From Selaginella moellendorffii (lineage: Eukaryota > Streptophyta > Lycopodiopsida > Selaginellales > Selaginellaceae), in the NCBI RefSeq assembly GCF_000143415.4, contig NW_003314382.1, positions 88,210 to 112,171 on the forward strand: DNA of 23,962 bases, given 5' to 3'. Below the pieces are notes generated by a model that ran no database searches, was not told where the DNA came from, and saw only the letters and a list, made by a program, of their open reading frames with translations. Position numbers and translations under genes: made by a program. Every line of letters begins with the position of its first letter. Position 1 is the first letter of the stretch. Of this stretch, positions 9,650-19,021 are shown one piece after another.

Positions 9650-11956
9650 TTAATGCCCCAACACGTCAATTGTAGATAGACAGTCATTCATGACCTGCCC
9701 ATCGATCAAATGGTTGTTCCAGAACTTGACAAGTAGGAACATGAAGCACCTTCCACAGATTAAAAACAAAGAAGCTTAGAACTAAAGAACAAGCCACACC
9801 AAACAAAGGGGGTGTCGCTTACCTGCGCAGAGAAGGAGATTTGCGAAACTCTTCCGCATGGAGCTTTACGAAAGCCTGACACGCCCACGGACAATGACCA
9901 TCGGCTATAACTCTGTAGCAGCGTGTTGATCCAAGATAGAAAAACAAAGGTTGTGTCTCTCTCACCTTTGTCTACGAACAAAATCGTTCCAGCGGTGCAT
10001 AACATCCTTCTCATCCTTGGTCACGTCGACAAAATCGTCCAGCATCTGAAAGGAATTGCGTTCTTAGAGACATGTGCTAGGAAATCCGTTTGACAGAGTT
10101 CTCATACCCGACAATCTTCCAGACTCGCAATTGCATCATCGAGCTCGTCTTCGCTGTCCTTGTCAGACAATAGCTGCTCGCTTGCCATGGGCTGAAACAC
10201 GAATGTGTTAGACTCGAACTTCGGAAATACTACTGACTAACCTGACCGGTGTGCGCATGAAAGAACTGACGCTTCAGAAGTAGAGCTCGACTGCACACTC
10301 GAAAGAATTGTCAGTACGAGATCACAAAGTTTGTGCCAGAACAGAACGCTTACTTTCGTGCTTCAGCGCGCTCACTCGTGACCTTGCGGCTTTTCTCCAC
10401 CCGCGGGCCAGAGGATCTCACGAGCTTCTTCGGAGGAAGCAAGGCCAAACCATCGCGGGATGCACCCGCGCGGATTAAACTTCCGCTCGCTGCAGAAGCT
10501 GGAGGGACACCTTTGAAAACTTCTCCAGTCTTTTCCCCGCGCTGCTTCTTTGGCGGAGGAAGAGAAAAACGCCTGTCCGACAAGGAGATAGTTCTCAAAA
10601 ACTCCTGCCTCGCGTCCAACTCCTTCTCTGATGTACTCGCCACCGAGCGAGTTTCCTCTGCATTGTGCGCTGTGTCGTCGGACTTCTTTCTCAGCTGCGA
10701 CTCCAACCTTTGAGAGGAACCGTCGGCCAAGTAGATTGGTACTTGCTTGAAGAGCTGGTTGCCCCCATGACCGTTCGAGTGCAACACAGCTCCAAAAGCG
10801 GTCGTGCATGTTGAATCCTTGAAACTGCCAGTAGAATGCTCGTAGCCTTTACGCACCAGAAAAGTTTTGCCGTTTTCCAGGTGACCATTGGTCCGGAGTT
10901 CTGTTTGAGTGAGCCGATAAGACTTCAACCTCTGTCTTTTAACGGAACTAACATGAGAGCTGCAAGTAGCAAATCAGTAGAAAGTTTTAAGTTCCTCCCG
11001 CAACGTGAAATTGACACTCACCAATAGTAAAAACTCTTTAGTCTAGGATCACTCAAGACTTCAATGTCACTGTCAATACTCTTAAGGAAAACAAAGCGGA
11101 TGCTTAGTAACAGAATTATAAATGCTGCTGGAAAGGAAAAATCACCTCGAATCCGTAGATAGCGCTCTTACAAGTAACAATAACGGCCTGGATATCCCCC
11201 GTAGCCTGACAAAAGCATAAACAACGGTCACGAAACCCAGTTTTAAGGCGGCAAGACGGCAAACCGAGTATTCAAAATTGAAACGATCATGCGACGAGTC
11301 CAAGTGACAACGCAAACCCTGTGAATGAATGAAAACGCAAGAAACTTCGTAATCTCTTGAAACTAAAAGGCAAAATTTTCGATATTTACCTTGAAAGTCC
11401 AGCAGCAAGCCAGGCAAAAAGGGCACGAAAAATTCTCCGTCGCTGGAAGCACAACAAAACACCGTCAAGCGGAGATCTCGCCAAACGCAAGAACACGCTA
11501 AAACCTTCAATTTTGCGAAGCCTGTTGAAGTAGTATAGGTAATGAAATATCACCCTTCCAAGTGGCCTACAGCTGCGTTCTAAGCAAGGAACAACGTCAA
11601 TTGGTGGAAAAGTAAAGAATGCAGGTAGAACTTTACCGTCTCTCGCGTCTCGCTTGAATCTTGTAGCTCAGGGAGCGCTGGAGAAAGATAGGCTACAACA
11701 AAGAAAAAAAATTTCTTTAGACCCCAAGAAAGAACCAAACCAAAACAAAAAAAAAAGAGAAGGAAAACAAGCTCAAGAACGCTACCTGGACGATAGCTCG
11801 GCGCTGGATGATGTTGTAGAGCTCCACCGGCTTGCAATACTGGTAAAGACTCTCTTGAGCTGCCTTTTGATCCACCACCGCCATTCTCTCCATATCTTTC
11901 CCCAAATCCATGGAGTGATTCGGCCATGACGGCCGCGATGACTCCGCCAAGGTCAT
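9650..11956 (-). CDS. EMF2: Polycomb PRC2 subunit, VEFS-box zinc finger protein (VRN2/EMF2-type, SUZ12 homologue)
   Basis: Thirteen exons: 11956-11786, 11692-11637, 11572-11505, 11442-11390, 11318-11265, 11205-11146, 11080-11022, 10959-10354, 10290-10242, 10191-10108, 10045-9966, 9912-9823 and 9749-9650. They join in frame to 509 residues. The N-terminal block YCKPVELYNIIQRRAI is characteristic of plant SUZ12 homologues. It is followed by a C2H2 finger (Cys105, Cys108, His121, His126) and a Ser/Lys-rich middle. The C-terminal VEFS box starts at RALLLKRQFFHAH and contains [32 protein letters not shown] and VKFWNNHLIDG. The protein should be the structural PRC2 subunit that binds the E(z) methyltransferase and supports H3K27 methylation in the nucleus. 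The finger follows the N-terminal block closely, as in Arabidopsis VRN2; EMF2 has extra sequence there. The symbol is therefore approximate. Exon 3 needs the CAG acceptor at 11573; the upstream TAG acceptor would bring in a stop. Confidence 0.93.
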
Positions 11957-12254
11957 CGCGCGCCCCGGCCACTCCCAAATCCCTGCGAGCCTACATACCC
12001 CAGGAAATCGCTAGGCGCTCGAGCCGGGCGGATCTATACTGGCGCCCTCGCCATCGCCCCCGCCCCCTCCCCCGCGCTGTGGATCTTCCTGGTAGGGTTT
12101 TTAGATTTGCGGTGGTTGGGGATATTCCCCAGGTACTTTGGAGCATCAAACAAAACGGTCAATTCGAGTTTTACTCTCTCCATCCACGCGGTAAATATCC
12201 AACGAGACACCTCGCGTTTTTATTCGAGTCCAAACAAAACTGGAGATTCTTTTG
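11957..12254. promoter_or_regulatory. Promoter/5' region of the VEFS gene and 3' UTR of TROL
   Basis: Both flanking genes read on the - strand, so these 298 bp must hold the end of TROL transcripts and the VEFS-gene promoter. The - strand has a G-rich run (complement of 12045-12073) and an AAACCCTA word (complement of 12094-12101) resembling a telo-box. No gene is visible. Confidence 0.5.
12045..12073 (-). promoter_or_regulatory. G-rich tract with G-quadruplex pattern
   Basis: On the - strand, three five-G runs separated by single bases are followed nine bases later by a GGG. This fits the four-run G-quadruplex pattern. The tract lies about 90-120 bp upstream of the VEFS-gene start codon, on its coding strand. 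Confidence 0.45.
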
Positions 12255-13987
12255 CTATTTTTCTGGCCTCGATGGCGTTGGCGAGCTTGGTGGCTTTAGA
12301 TCTGGATACTGTGACAATTTGTGGAAAGTTAGCTTCATCTATCTTAATCCAGAGTTTGAGCTTACCAGGATGTAAGGCGACGATGGTCTTGATGGCTTCT
12401 TCTCTTCCGAAGATTGTGAGCTCGGTGCTGGAGTTTCTTCTTCTTTTGCAGCGACGATTGGAGCTGGAGATGGAGGTGAAGCTTCGACCACCTTCTCTTC
12501 ATTAACAGAAGCAGGCTCGCTTGAAACTACGGCACCATTCCCAGCCGATACTTCCTCAAACTTGGGAAGCAAGGCCTTGCCAACGCCCTGCTCTCAAGAG
12601 TTTAGCATCGCAGAGGGACTAGAGTTTTTGTGTGACTCTACCTGGATCTCTTCAACGAGCTCTTTCGGAGCGACCTTGGTGTCGAGAAACGTCTTGATCT
12701 GTTGCAGCGTTTTCTTCCGGTCCTGCAAACGAGTGTGTTAGGCTGGACTCGATGCGTGAGCGTGAGTTTGTCCAACCTCGGCGAACAAGAACTTTTTGGC
12801 AAAGAGCTGGAGGAGCGCGACAGTCCCGACGAGCTGGAGAGCTGTTTCTGCCTGGGAGAGGAAGAGTTCATCAAAAGGTCAAACTTTTTTTCTTCGTTCT
12901 TTCTTTCGTTTTACCTCGGAGAAAACAACGAGGCCGACCCCGGCAGCAGCAGCCACTCCCAATGTCGCTGGGACAAGATCACTTTCCTGAATGCCCGAAT
13001 TCATCAAAGAGAAAACACGCGAAGAAACAAAACCCTGTGCCTTAACTTACAAACTGAATGGCTTCTTTCAGAGCATCCAGGTTGAGCGAGAGTCCCTTCC
13101 GTGGTAGCAACCATGGCAATTCGCTTTGCTGCAAACCTCCAGATTTATTTTGTGTGACCAAAGAAAGCACAGGGAGAAAGAAACTTACTTGCCAGCCTCG
13201 GCCACCTTCGGCACCATCTTTGATACCATAAGCCTCCTTAAAGCCATTGGTAGCTAGCAACTTGGCGACTGCTAACGAGTTCCCATCAAAGCTGTGATCA
13301 CAGTGGTTTAGATCATCCAAGAACAAAAGCTTCTAGCTCGAGGAGGATCACGTACCGATCGAGAATGTACAAGGTTGTGCTTGCCGGATCCTTGAATTTG
13401 CTCTTCACTTTCGCGACGAAAGCATCCTGCTCCTGAGAGAACGAAACCTGGAGCACTCTCTTCTTGAATTGCCTCAAATCCGGCGTCCCCTCGGCCTTGA
13501 TGTCGCTGGGCTCTCGGATATCCAAAATCTGGAACGCTGGATCCTTCACTGCGAGCTTCTCATACGCTTCTTTGGCGGACACGACACCCCATGGCTGCTT
13601 CCCTCCGGCCAATCTCGAAATGAGAACCGGCAGTGCGATTGCCAGAAGACCTCCAGCCACGGCCGCGGGATTATCCGACACAAAACCTAGCACGGACTCC
13701 GCGACGCTGAAATCGATGCCATCCGCGGGGCTGATTGCCGATGCCGCGTCGATTGGAGTCGCCGCTCCAGCCGCGCGCTGGATAATTTCATCGTATTCCG
13801 GCAGCGCGGACGCGATCCCGGTCGAAATTCCCGAGCCGATCAGCGCCAATGCGGCGTGCTGCGACACTTGAGCGATCCGCCTGTGGATTGACAATGGCGG
13901 CAGCCTGAGCTCCGCCGCTGCTGGAAGAGAGGGCTTGGATGTCCAGGGAGGGAGGAGCGAAGCCGTGAGATCACGTACCATCTCCAT
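12255..13987 (-). CDS. TROL: Thylakoid rhodanese-like protein (FNR membrane anchor)
   Basis: Eight exons: 13987-13356, 13291-13189, 13128-13051, 12986-12915, 12851-12777, 12722-12642, 12587-12366 and 12308-12255. They join in frame to 438 residues. An N-terminal targeting region precedes a first membrane helix (about 108-126). A rhodanese-like domain follows (about 133-245), with [21 protein letters not shown] and YILDRFDGNS. The catalytic cysteine position is Asp, as in Arabidopsis TROL, so sulfurtransferase activity is not expected. A second hydrophobic region ([16 protein letters not shown] onward), the [20 protein letters not shown] block, a Pro/Glu/Ser-rich linker and a tail ending SPYIL then [10 protein letters not shown] complete it. 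In Arabidopsis the tail is the docking site that tethers ferredoxin-NADP reductase to thylakoids, linking it to photosynthetic electron transport. The short last exon carries this tail. It diverges from HSP33 over a 153-bp shared promoter. Confidence 0.94.
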
Positions 13988-14140
13988 TGTGGTAGATCAC
14001 AGGCTCCATTCTTCCGCCATAGCCTTCCACTCCGCCACCTGGCGATGATGCTCTGACACGTGGCAAGGAACTGGCCAGCGGATTATAAGATAAGCCCTAA
14101 AACGAAAAATGCCCGGGAAAAATAAACCCTAAATCTCGCT
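13988..14140. promoter_or_regulatory. Bidirectional promoter between TROL and HSP33
   Basis: Only 153 bp separate the two start codons, which point away from each other. Visible elements are a CACGTGGC G-box (CACGTG at 14057-14062), a GATAAG I-box word (14089-14094) overlapping a TTATAAG TATA-like word (14083-14089), and an AAACCCTAA telo-box (14124-14132) 9 bp before the HSP33 ATG. G-box plus I-box is a classic light-response combination. Its activity here is inferred. Confidence 0.65.
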
Positions 14141-15748
14141 ATGGCTTGTCGAGGTAAGCGCCGGCGCCCCTCCGCTTGTTCGTTCTTCTCATTTCCATTG
14201 CGATCTTCCAGCTAGCGCCTGCTGTATCGGGCACAATGCGTGGGATTTTAGTGCCAGGAATTCAAAGAGAAGGGGAGCTATGGCGCTACGCTGCTCGGCC
14301 AGTGGAAACGATCAGATTTTGCGATGTGTTTCCAAGAATGCTGAGGTATACAAGAGATACACCCCTGTTGCAAGCTGGTAATGCTCTCCCCCAAGATCAA
14401 AGCTTGTTGTATTGATTCATTTTTCCTTTGTTTGTGTTTTCTCTTTGGTTTTTCTATTCCACTCAGGTCTCTGTTCTTAGTATTGTTGGAAAGCATTTGG
14501 TCCAAGAGGCCCAGCGCCGTCATCAAACATCTCCGACGGTTTGTTTCTTCTCGACACTTTTAAGTTTCTTCTTTGGAACTGATATGTCGTTTGATCCTTA
14601 TATTCTTTCTTAAGGCCTCCGCAGCTCTTGGTCGAGCGCTTCTGGGAACACTTTTAGTAGCTTCACTTAAGGATGACGCTGAGACTGTCCAGGTGATTTT
14701 CATGTGGAAAAGTTTCAGGAAGACTTCCTTACTGTGTTTTTACAGATAAGTTTTCTAGGTAGAGGGCCTTTAGGACAAATGACAACAGTGGCCTCCCAGT
14801 CGAAACTTGTCAAAGGTTTTGTTTCAAATCCTTTGTGCGACCTTCCTCTAACCCCGCAAGGAAAAGTATGTTACTTCTTTGATCTAAGTTATTATAGAAC
14901 TGATTATTCTCGGACATCAGCTTGATGTAGGGACTGCTGTCGGTGCTGGTGCTCTAAATGTCGTGCGGAATCATCCTCGGTGGAAGCAGCCATACACGTA
15001 AACTCAAGTTTTGTACGAAAGTGAACGCGTTACTTGACGATCAAAGAATGTTTATGCAGTGGTAGCACACCGATATACAGCGGTGAAGTTGCAGAAGACA
15101 TAGCTCGATATCTTGCTGAGAGCGAACAGGTAATGGCTGGCCGCTGCATAAAACAACGATTTAATGTTTCTACTTCGCCAGATAAACACTGCCCTCGGAA
15201 TTGGAGTAGCGTTTAGTACTCAAGGCACGGTGAAAGCTGCTCGGGGATACCTCGTGCAGGTTAGTCTTTGCTTGTTCCTACGGCTCACAAATGATCCTGA
15301 CGATCAGGCACTGCCGTTTTGCTCGGAAGAAACTCTTACTCGGCTCGAAAAGAACGTCGCAAGCATGCATTCTTTGTCGGATCCTTCTTTGGATATGACT
15401 GCTCGGGAGATGATAACTCGCCTATTGGAAGGAATCGGCACCGATAGTTTCAGTGATCCGGTACGTAACCTTTCTTTATCAAATTAAAGTAAAATTCTCG
15501 TGTATCAGGTTTTTCCGGAATTCGGGCCTTGCGGCGTCGATGACCTCAAGCCTCGGATGATACGGGCAGTGGCTTCTTTGGGAGCAAGCGACGTGAGAGA
15601 ACTCCTCAGTGAAAACGGTAACTTTGACGTATAAAAATCTCAGCCCCAGCGGTTGTTTGCAGGCTATGTGGAAGTGAAATGCGAGTTTTGCGCTGAGACT
15701 GTCCGGTTTGTGGAAGAAGACTTGAAAGAAATATTCACACATTCCTAA
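14141..15748 (+). CDS. HSP33: Chloroplast-type HSP33 redox-regulated chaperone
   Basis: Eleven exons: 14141-14153, 14212-14345, 14467-14538, 14615-14692, 14746-14865, 14921-14997, 15060-15129, 15182-15259, 15308-15460, 15509-15617 and 15663-15748. They join in frame to 329 residues. A transit-peptide-like start (about 1-36, basic, no acids except Asp16) precedes the HSP33 core. Core landmarks are DQILRCVS, ALGRALLGTLL, GRGPLGQM, NPLCDLPLTPQGK, GEVAEDIARYLAESEQ and ARGYLVQ. The C-terminal redox domain has GPCGVDD (Cys273) and CEFC (Cys308, Cys311). Bacterial HSP33 uses CxC plus CxxC to hold zinc and unfolds into an active holdase when oxidised. Here the first cysteine is Gly271. The Chlamydomonas chloroplast HSP33 is reported to lack the same cysteine and to bind zinc weakly, so activation by mild stress is plausible. 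The 13-nt first exon is short but has good splice sites and keeps frame. Confidence 0.92.
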
Positions 15749-15749
15749 G

Positions 15750-15784
15750 AACATTCTTATTTACTAAGAACTACTAAGAATGTT
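15750..15784. repeat. 10-bp inverted repeat just after the HSP33 stop
   Basis: AACATTCTTA (15750-15759) and TAAGAATGTT (15775-15784) are exact complements around a 15-nt loop that itself contains ACTAAGAACT. It begins one base after the HSP33 stop codon. The same TTCTTAG-type words make up the inverted repeat after the ABCC gene. Confidence 0.5.
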
Positions 15785-16396
15785 AAAATCAGGCTTTCAT
15801 TGAATTAAATGATTTGCTGCATTGTAATATTAATAATAGCATTTTTAAAAGTTCATACGAGCTTATAAATGAGTCTTATAGAGAATTCGCAAGATGCTCC
15901 TCAGCTCCTCAGAATTTGGCACTCAATTATCATCACATAGATCATCTCATAGTTTCCTAACTCTGATTTGTTATTATTCTCCCCAAAAAATCCTTGCATT
16001 TCTTTGGTTGTGGAATCTGTAAGAGTACAAAATATAGACAAACATACAAAGGAAAACAAAAATCATGATTGATTTCCTCTGCTGCTAGTTTGTTTCCCCT
16101 CCTTTGTTTCTACATGTAGTGTGCCTTTCGGATCCCTAGAGGGGATGCATAGAGATTGTTTCCTTTGCTGGTTTCTCTTGCGGTGCCCATGGCTCCTTCA
16201 AACCTTCCAGCATGGCCCAAGGTAGCAAAGCCTGAAAATAGAAGAAGAGAGGTAAAAGAGAAGACTGCAATGTCTTGGAACGTTATGATCCAAAACCGCC
16301 AAAACAAAATGGTCAATTGCATAGGCCCTTCATGGGCAACTTGTATCTGATTTTAAGGTGCCTTTCTCAACTTCCTTTCTCGATCAAAATAAAACA

Positions 16397-16822
16397 TTAG
16401 GATTGAATATCTAAAAGAAACACCATGAAAGAAAACCTTGCGATTTGGCTGTTTAAAAAAAACTTTTGCATGCCATGACCTGCGATTATGGCACAAGAGT
16501 TGACTGGATCTAATTTCCCATCACATGCTGACTTGGAATTACTATGTGCATTCTCCTGGGAAGAGAAGGATTGCAACAAGGCCAAAGTTTACTCTGTCCC
16601 AGGCCACTTTGTGAAGGGGTTTTCTATAATCCATTGCCTCGAGCTTAGCCAATTGAAACATTTTTGAAGTAATATAGTTTTTGCATTGTCCTCTGTAAAC
16701 ATCTTTCTAATGGCATCAATAGCAAAGTCTGGCAGGGACAGTGGGAATGTTCTACTGAACTTATAAAACCAAGAGTGCAAGTTGATGCCTAAATTGACAA
16801 AGTCATGGACCATGCATAGTTT
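16397..16822 (-). pseudogene. Unidentified reading-frame relic
   Basis: A - strand frame of about 75 codons (start 16813, stop near 16589) continues in the same frame past a single stop for another 60-odd codons to 16397. The first part reads like real protein (for example INLHSWFYKFSRTFPLSLPD and KCFNWLSSRQWIIENP), and the second part also has a mixed, non-repetitive composition. I do not recognise a family. It may be the remnant of a gene or transposon protein, or chance. Confidence 0.3.
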
Positions 16823-16935
16823 TTGTTACTGCTCCAGCCCCACTTGCTTGATCAAACATAAATTGCAACATAGAGATCAACTAGCTCTGGGGCATTAGAT
16901 GCATGTTCATCATGACTATGACATTTTAAAGGAAT

Positions 16936-16954
16936 TGTGTGTGTGTGTGTGTGT
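16936..16954. repeat. (TG)9 microsatellite
   Basis: Nine uninterrupted TG dinucleotides followed by T. It lies in AT-rich intergenic DNA with no gene nearby. Confidence 0.9.
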
Positions 16955-17450
16955 TTTTCAATTTTTAAGTATTCATTAAACAATAAAATTTGATCATTAC
17001 TCATTAAAAAAACTATTTTGTCAGTGAATAATGAAATCCATCTATATTTCCTATTGCAAAGGTAATGTAAATGATTAATTGAACAGTACCACCATATATA
17101 GTCTTTATATTCTACCCTTTTGGTCGAGTCTAGCTAAAGGTAATCAATAAAATTCCCTAGCCCCACTCTTTTGACACCTGACCTCTCGAATTGAATCAAT
17201 ATTAAATATGAGCTCTTAAATTTGGACTTCCTAAAAGGTTACCCAATTTAGTATTATTTTACCCAAGGACATTTAACCCTAAATATCCTAAGAACTTTAA
17301 TTGATTAGAAAAAAGGGTGCATTCATAGGTTTTTTCTCTTTATATTTGAACCCTTATAAATTGTTTATTAAATTGTTCCCTTTGGTTGTTTATAGTTAGC
17401 TTTAGATGTATGGTGGGAGAATAGTTGTAGCGCACATGGTTTTGACCCTT

Positions 17451-17477
17451 TATCCTATGGTGATTTACCATAGGATA
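17451..17477. repeat. Perfect 10-bp inverted repeat
   Basis: TATCCTATGG and CCATAGGATA flank a 7-base loop. The hairpin lies about 190 bp outside the retroelement edge. No function is evident. Confidence 0.6.
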
Positions 17478-18597
17478 ACACCATGAAGCAAAACCTAAAC
17501 CCTTTATATGCCACATGTCATATGCCACGTGTCACATGCCACGTGTCCATAAGAACCCGAGGTTTAGGGCCTTGGGCCACTGAACGAAGGAACGGTGCCA
17601 AACTCCCAAGCATGGAGCCAAGGAGTCATAGAACCAAACCATAGAGCAACTCCCGAGCATGCAACCCTGTAAGCGACTAAATTTTCCATTCTACTTTAGT
17701 CACTTAACCACACTTCCAACCACTTGGAGGAGTCTCACTCACAACCTCCATAAGTCCTATTTCAGACTTGGGCTTGCTAGCCCCGAGAATGGCATCCCCG
17801 CCACTCAACCTTTGCACTTGATCCAAGTGCTCCACGTGTCCAATCACACCCCACCGACATATCAGCCCATTACGCTAAAGCCATGCCCCTTTACCTTGGT
17901 CACACCGAAGGTCTAACACCCCCTGCATCACAATCCCATCTTTCAAGAACTGGGCCATCCATCCAAGAGTGATCATTCCAGATCCACTCCTTAGCATCCT
18001 TAGGATGCCCACAGACATGGGGAATAGCCTTCCCCAATGCCCCTTTTCCGGTCTTCACCAAGTCCCTTTCTGCCCATGGCCGTGTTCGCCAACATTGCCA
18101 CTGGATCGAGGCCCACAGGCCCGACCACTAAGTCCCTCGGTCCTCTAGGACTTCCTCACCACTCGACTGTATCCTTGGTCACTACACCAGAGGACTACTC
18201 CTCTTCCTTTCCACAGTCTGGGCCTTTGGGACAACATTTCGGAACACCGTGGCCCTACGCAGGCCTCATGGGTACTCTCCCCGCCTTCCGCTTTTGGGTG
18301 CTCTAGCCATGGGCTTAAAGCGAGGTTCCGTTAAGCCACACCAGGTATCCAAATAGGTAGTGCCACCCACACTTGGACTGGGAGCATCGGCCAGTCGATC
18401 TCCCGGGGGAACTAGAGTCGGTTCTTGAACACTTCACCAAGCTACCCCGCTTGTCGGTCCGTATTCACTCTAGTCTTGGACTTCCCAGTGGTCAACTCAT
18501 CACCCAACACTGGGTCTGGCCTTCCTGGGCCAAACTGGCCTTTCCTGGCCAAACTGGCTCCACTAGGCTCCAATCCCCACACTCTCCCTACTATACC

Positions 18598-18831
18598 TTT
18601 GGAGCCTTGCTTATTGGTTGCCTCGTGCTTGCTCCTCGAGCACTCCGTTGGGAGTTCGGACTCCACGAACGGGTCCATCTCGGACTCCACTTCGGACTCC
18701 ATATCGGACTCCACTTCGGGTCCATCTCGGACTCTTCCACATGTCATGTGTTGGTCCTTTTTGGGTCCCTTTTTGGAGCCTTGCTTATTGGTTGCCTCGT
18801 GCTTGCTCCTCGAGCACTCCGTTGGGAGTTC
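18598..18831. repeat. 60-bp direct repeat flanking a 12-bp tandem array
   Basis: 18598-18657 and 18772-18831 are identical over 60 bp. Between them, about 18654-18735, lie several copies of a TCGGACTCCACT-like unit and two of GGGTCCATC. The open + strand frames across this area are repeat artefacts. Confidence 0.85.
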
Positions 18832-18985
18832 CACTCCCGCTCTCAACCTCTCAAGTCGGAGCCTTTTAGTCCAAACGTGTTACGCTCGTTTGGCTTTTGC
18901 TTCGGCCACTACCACGTGGCACCCTTTCGGCTCCACTTTGGGGCTTAGGGATTTGTGTCTCACAACTCCACCACCCATAGACGAA

Positions 18986-19005
18986 GTTCGATGTCCTCAT
19001 CGAAC
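18986..19005 (-). other. 8-bp perfect hairpin downstream of the LTR TATA box
   Basis: GTTCGATG and CATCGAAC pair around a 4-nt loop. Seen from the - strand it covers roughly 10-35 bases after the TATA box, so it would fall at the very 5' end of the retroelement transcript. Confidence 0.5.
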
Positions 19006-19013
19006 GGTAAACC

Positions 19014-19021
19014 CTTTTATA
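19014..19021 (-). promoter_or_regulatory. Putative LTR TATA box
   Basis: The - strand reads TATAAAAG. It is about 1.35 kb from the outer end of the left LTR and is followed, 9 bases downstream on the - strand, by a perfect hairpin. Its strand agrees with the primer binding site. Confidence 0.55.

Larger units (their letters stand above)
15749..17668. other. AT-rich intergenic region
   Basis: No intact gene is visible in these 1.9 kb. The beginning (to about 15830) is probably the HSP33 3' UTR and contains a 10-bp hairpin. Further on are a broken - strand frame (about 16397-16822), a TG microsatellite, a 10-bp inverted repeat at 17451-17477, and two ATGCCACGTGTC words near 17521-17550. The retroelement begins at 17669. 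Confidence 0.55.

Noticed and set aside
11573-11636. Apparent in-frame stop at the start of VEFS-gene exon 3
   Set aside because: It appears only with the TAG acceptor about 8 bases upstream. The CAG acceptor at 11575-11573 gives a continuous frame into the zinc finger.
17669-18600. Reading the duplicated block as a segmental duplication, not an LTR pair
   Set aside because: The TG terminus, the primer binding site 3 bases inside the right copy, a polypurine tract and a TATA box on the same strand together fit LTRs better.
18598-18831. Possible CRISPR-like spaced repeats
   Set aside because: There are only two 60-bp copies with a tandem array between them, inside a plant LTR. No array of unique spacers is present.
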